A stretch of 64,000 nucleotides of DNA, taken from assembly GCA_017400135.1 (NCBI GenBank), contig JAFPVJ010000017.1:62001-126000 (forward strand). Direction: 5' to 3'. Positions 62,938-64,000 of the stretch are shown piece after piece. The stretch's first letter is position 1, and each line of letters starts with the position of its first letter. The notes under the pieces were generated by a model. The model searched no databases. It had not been told where the DNA came from and worked only from the letters and a program-made list of their open reading frames with translations. The translations under genes were made by a program, and so were the position numbers. This DNA is from Bacteroidales bacterium. GTDB lineage: Bacteria; Bacteroidota; Bacteroidia; Bacteroidales; UBA932.

Positions 62938-62943
62938 GTGCGT

Positions 62944-64000
62944 ATGAAAAAGATATATTCGATATTTCTGGCATTGATTGCCTCGCTTGCCCTTTTCTCC
63001 TGCGACATCATTCCCCAGCCCGACAATGAGCCGGACGGCGCACAGTATCTGGCCGGTCCGGCCCTGGAGATCCTCTCCAAGGACGTGGTCTTCATGCCTC
63101 AGGGGGGTACGGGTTACATCACCGTCAACACGACCGAGACCCTGTCGGCCCGTTCGGACCGTCCTTGGATCAATGTCAGTGTCTCCGGAAACCGTGTCAC
63201 CCTGACCGTCGACCGCAACGAGTCCATTGAGTCCCGTTATTCCGAGATTACCCTGAGGGCGGGTGACAAGACGGCTGAGGTCATGGCCCAGCAGTTCGGT
63301 GTCAACTCCGCTTTTGCGTGGAACGACACCTATACGTTCCCTTATCCCGGTGGTGAGCTTGACTTGCCTTATGGCGAGCTGGGAACCGTGTGGGTGGATG
63401 TCTCCGAGACGCCTTGGGTCACTGCCGTGGTTGACGAGGAGAATAAGGTCATCCACTTCACCGTGGCCAAGAGCATCTATAACTATGAGCGCTCGGGCAA
63501 GGTGACCGTGACCATCAGCGACACCTACGTTCGCGAACTGACCTTCGTCCAGGAAGCGAACCCTGCCGGACTCAACCCCGGCGAGCAGGAGCCGATGGAC
63601 TTCACGATCGAGCCCGCATGGAAACCCTATTACGTCCAGCCGGAAAGTGAGGATCAGACCTTCTCCACGGTGGGCGTTGAAGTAGAGGAAGGCTCCCGTG
63701 CCGGTCGTTATTTCATCAAGGTGGTTCCGGCTTCCGAGTTCAATACCACCGACATGGATGAACTGAAGCTGTACCTCAACCGCAACGCGCCCGAGTGGGC
63801 GGCTGCGTCGCCGACCATCCATCGTTCTTCCTCTCAGGAGGACATCGAACGCCTGCCGCTCGGCTCTTATGTCGTCGGCGCGATCGGTGTGGATAACGAC
63901 GGCAAGGTCAATGGCAGCATTGCCTTCACGGTCTTCAAGGTGTCCAAGGTGCTGAGTCCTTACGAGAAGTTCCTGGGTACCTGGTCCATCCAGCGCGGTT
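62944..64000 (+). CDS. BACON-domain surface lipoprotein, 5' part (cut by right edge)
   Basis: The ATG at 62944 starts a lipobox signal (LALFSC, Cys 20) and the frame stays open to the window end (352 full codons). Two BACON-type beta-sandwiches are visible, about 40-118 (LEILSKDVVFMPQGGTGYI, RPWINVSVSG) and 120-205 (FPYPGGELDL, TPWVTAVV). A longer region follows (EPAWKPYYVQPESE), and SPYEKFLGTW begins at the edge. That phrase matches the start of the repeated C-terminal module in the collagen-like protein, so another module probably follows. BACON domains bind mucin or carbohydrates in some proteins; here the function is open. Confidence 0.85.
   Translation, partial: MKKIYSIFLALIASLALFSCDIIPQPDNEPDGAQYLAGPALEILSKDVVFMPQGGTGYITVNTTETLSARSDRPWINVSVSGNRVTLTVDRNESIESRYSEITLRAGDKTAEVMAQQFGVNSAFAWNDTYTFPYPGGELDLPYGELGTVWVDVSETPWVTAVVDEENKVIHFTVAKSIYNYERSGKVTVTISDTYVRELTFVQEANPAGLNPGEQEPMDFTIEPAWKPYYVQPESEDQTFSTVGVEVEEGSRAGRYFIKVVPASEFNTTDMDELKLYLNRNAPEWAAASPTIHRSSSQEDIERLPLGSYVVGAIGVDNDGKVNGSIAFTVFKVSKVLSPYEKFLGTWSIQRG

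Overview
The window is a GC-rich chromosomal stretch of a member of the Bacteroidota, most likely order Bacteroidales. The evidence is a SusC/SusD pair with satellite lipoproteins, BACON and collagen-like surface lipoproteins, many lipobox signal peptides (short n-region, hydrophobic stretch, A/S/G-C), the type VII-like promoter box TAnnTTTG with a -33 TTTG, tRNAs without an encoded CCA, and few Shine-Dalgarno sites. The family cannot be fixed from sequence alone; an uncultured gut or rumen Bacteroidales is my guess. Coding density is very high, and no gene-free stretch exceeds about 300 bases.

Region 1 (1-7.0 kb): a small envelope/stress unit made of a DUF6249-like membrane protein (cut by the left edge), an ECF sigma factor and an overlapping two-helix membrane protein. 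It is followed by two lipoproteins, one carrying a thioredoxin-fold CGPC domain, and a TonB-receptor-like beta-barrel. The gaps here hold two families of symmetric inverted-site arrays with exact spacing, which is the least explained signal in the window.

Region 2 (7.0-24.4 kb): polysaccharide breakdown and sugar handling. It contains a DUF6259 glycosidase, a GH106-like glycosidase, a BNR-4 propeller and a GH28 polygalacturonase, pointing to pectin or rhamnose-rich glycans. A Gfo/Idh/MocA oxidoreductase, DUF1080 protein and TIM-barrel isomerase form a 3-keto-glycoside-type set. A beta-carbonic anhydrase with a 65-residue Cys/His-rich insert sits inside that operon. An MscS channel and a patatin-BamA-like protein lie between the two sugar blocks on the minus strand.

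Region 3 (24.4-43.5 kb): housekeeping and cell-wall genes. These are tRNA-Glu, a trigger factor lacking the PPIase domain, CarB, an S9 peptidase, an SDR, a PAP2-VanX fusion, an M20 dipeptidase, an exported Asp/Glu racemase, divergent Kbl and Tdh (threonine to glycine), a phosphohexose mutase, a NamZ-like muramidase, ribosomal protein L31 type B, aldose epimerase, tRNA-Phe and a GNAT-YgjP fusion.

Region 4 (43.6-52.1 kb): an arginase-family protein, the complete glycine cleavage operon with a split P protein (gcvT-H-PA-PB), an M23 peptidase, TrmO, a small beta-barrel protein and an HI0933-family flavoprotein. Kbl/Tdh plus Gcv would take threonine through glycine to methylene-THF, CO2 and ammonia.

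Region 5 (52.2 kb to the right edge): one polysaccharide/peptide utilization locus behind a strong promoter. Gene order is a collagen-like DUF4988/BACON lipoprotein, SusC, SusD, a HExxH lipoprotein (TIGR04549 type), a DUF4302 lipoprotein, and a BACON lipoprotein cut by the edge. Three of its lipoproteins share a C-terminal module that begins with an aromatic-x-x-[FYW]-L-G-x-[WY] motif. The metallopeptidase suggests a protein or peptide substrate.

All assignments come from reading motifs and gene order by eye; no database search was run.
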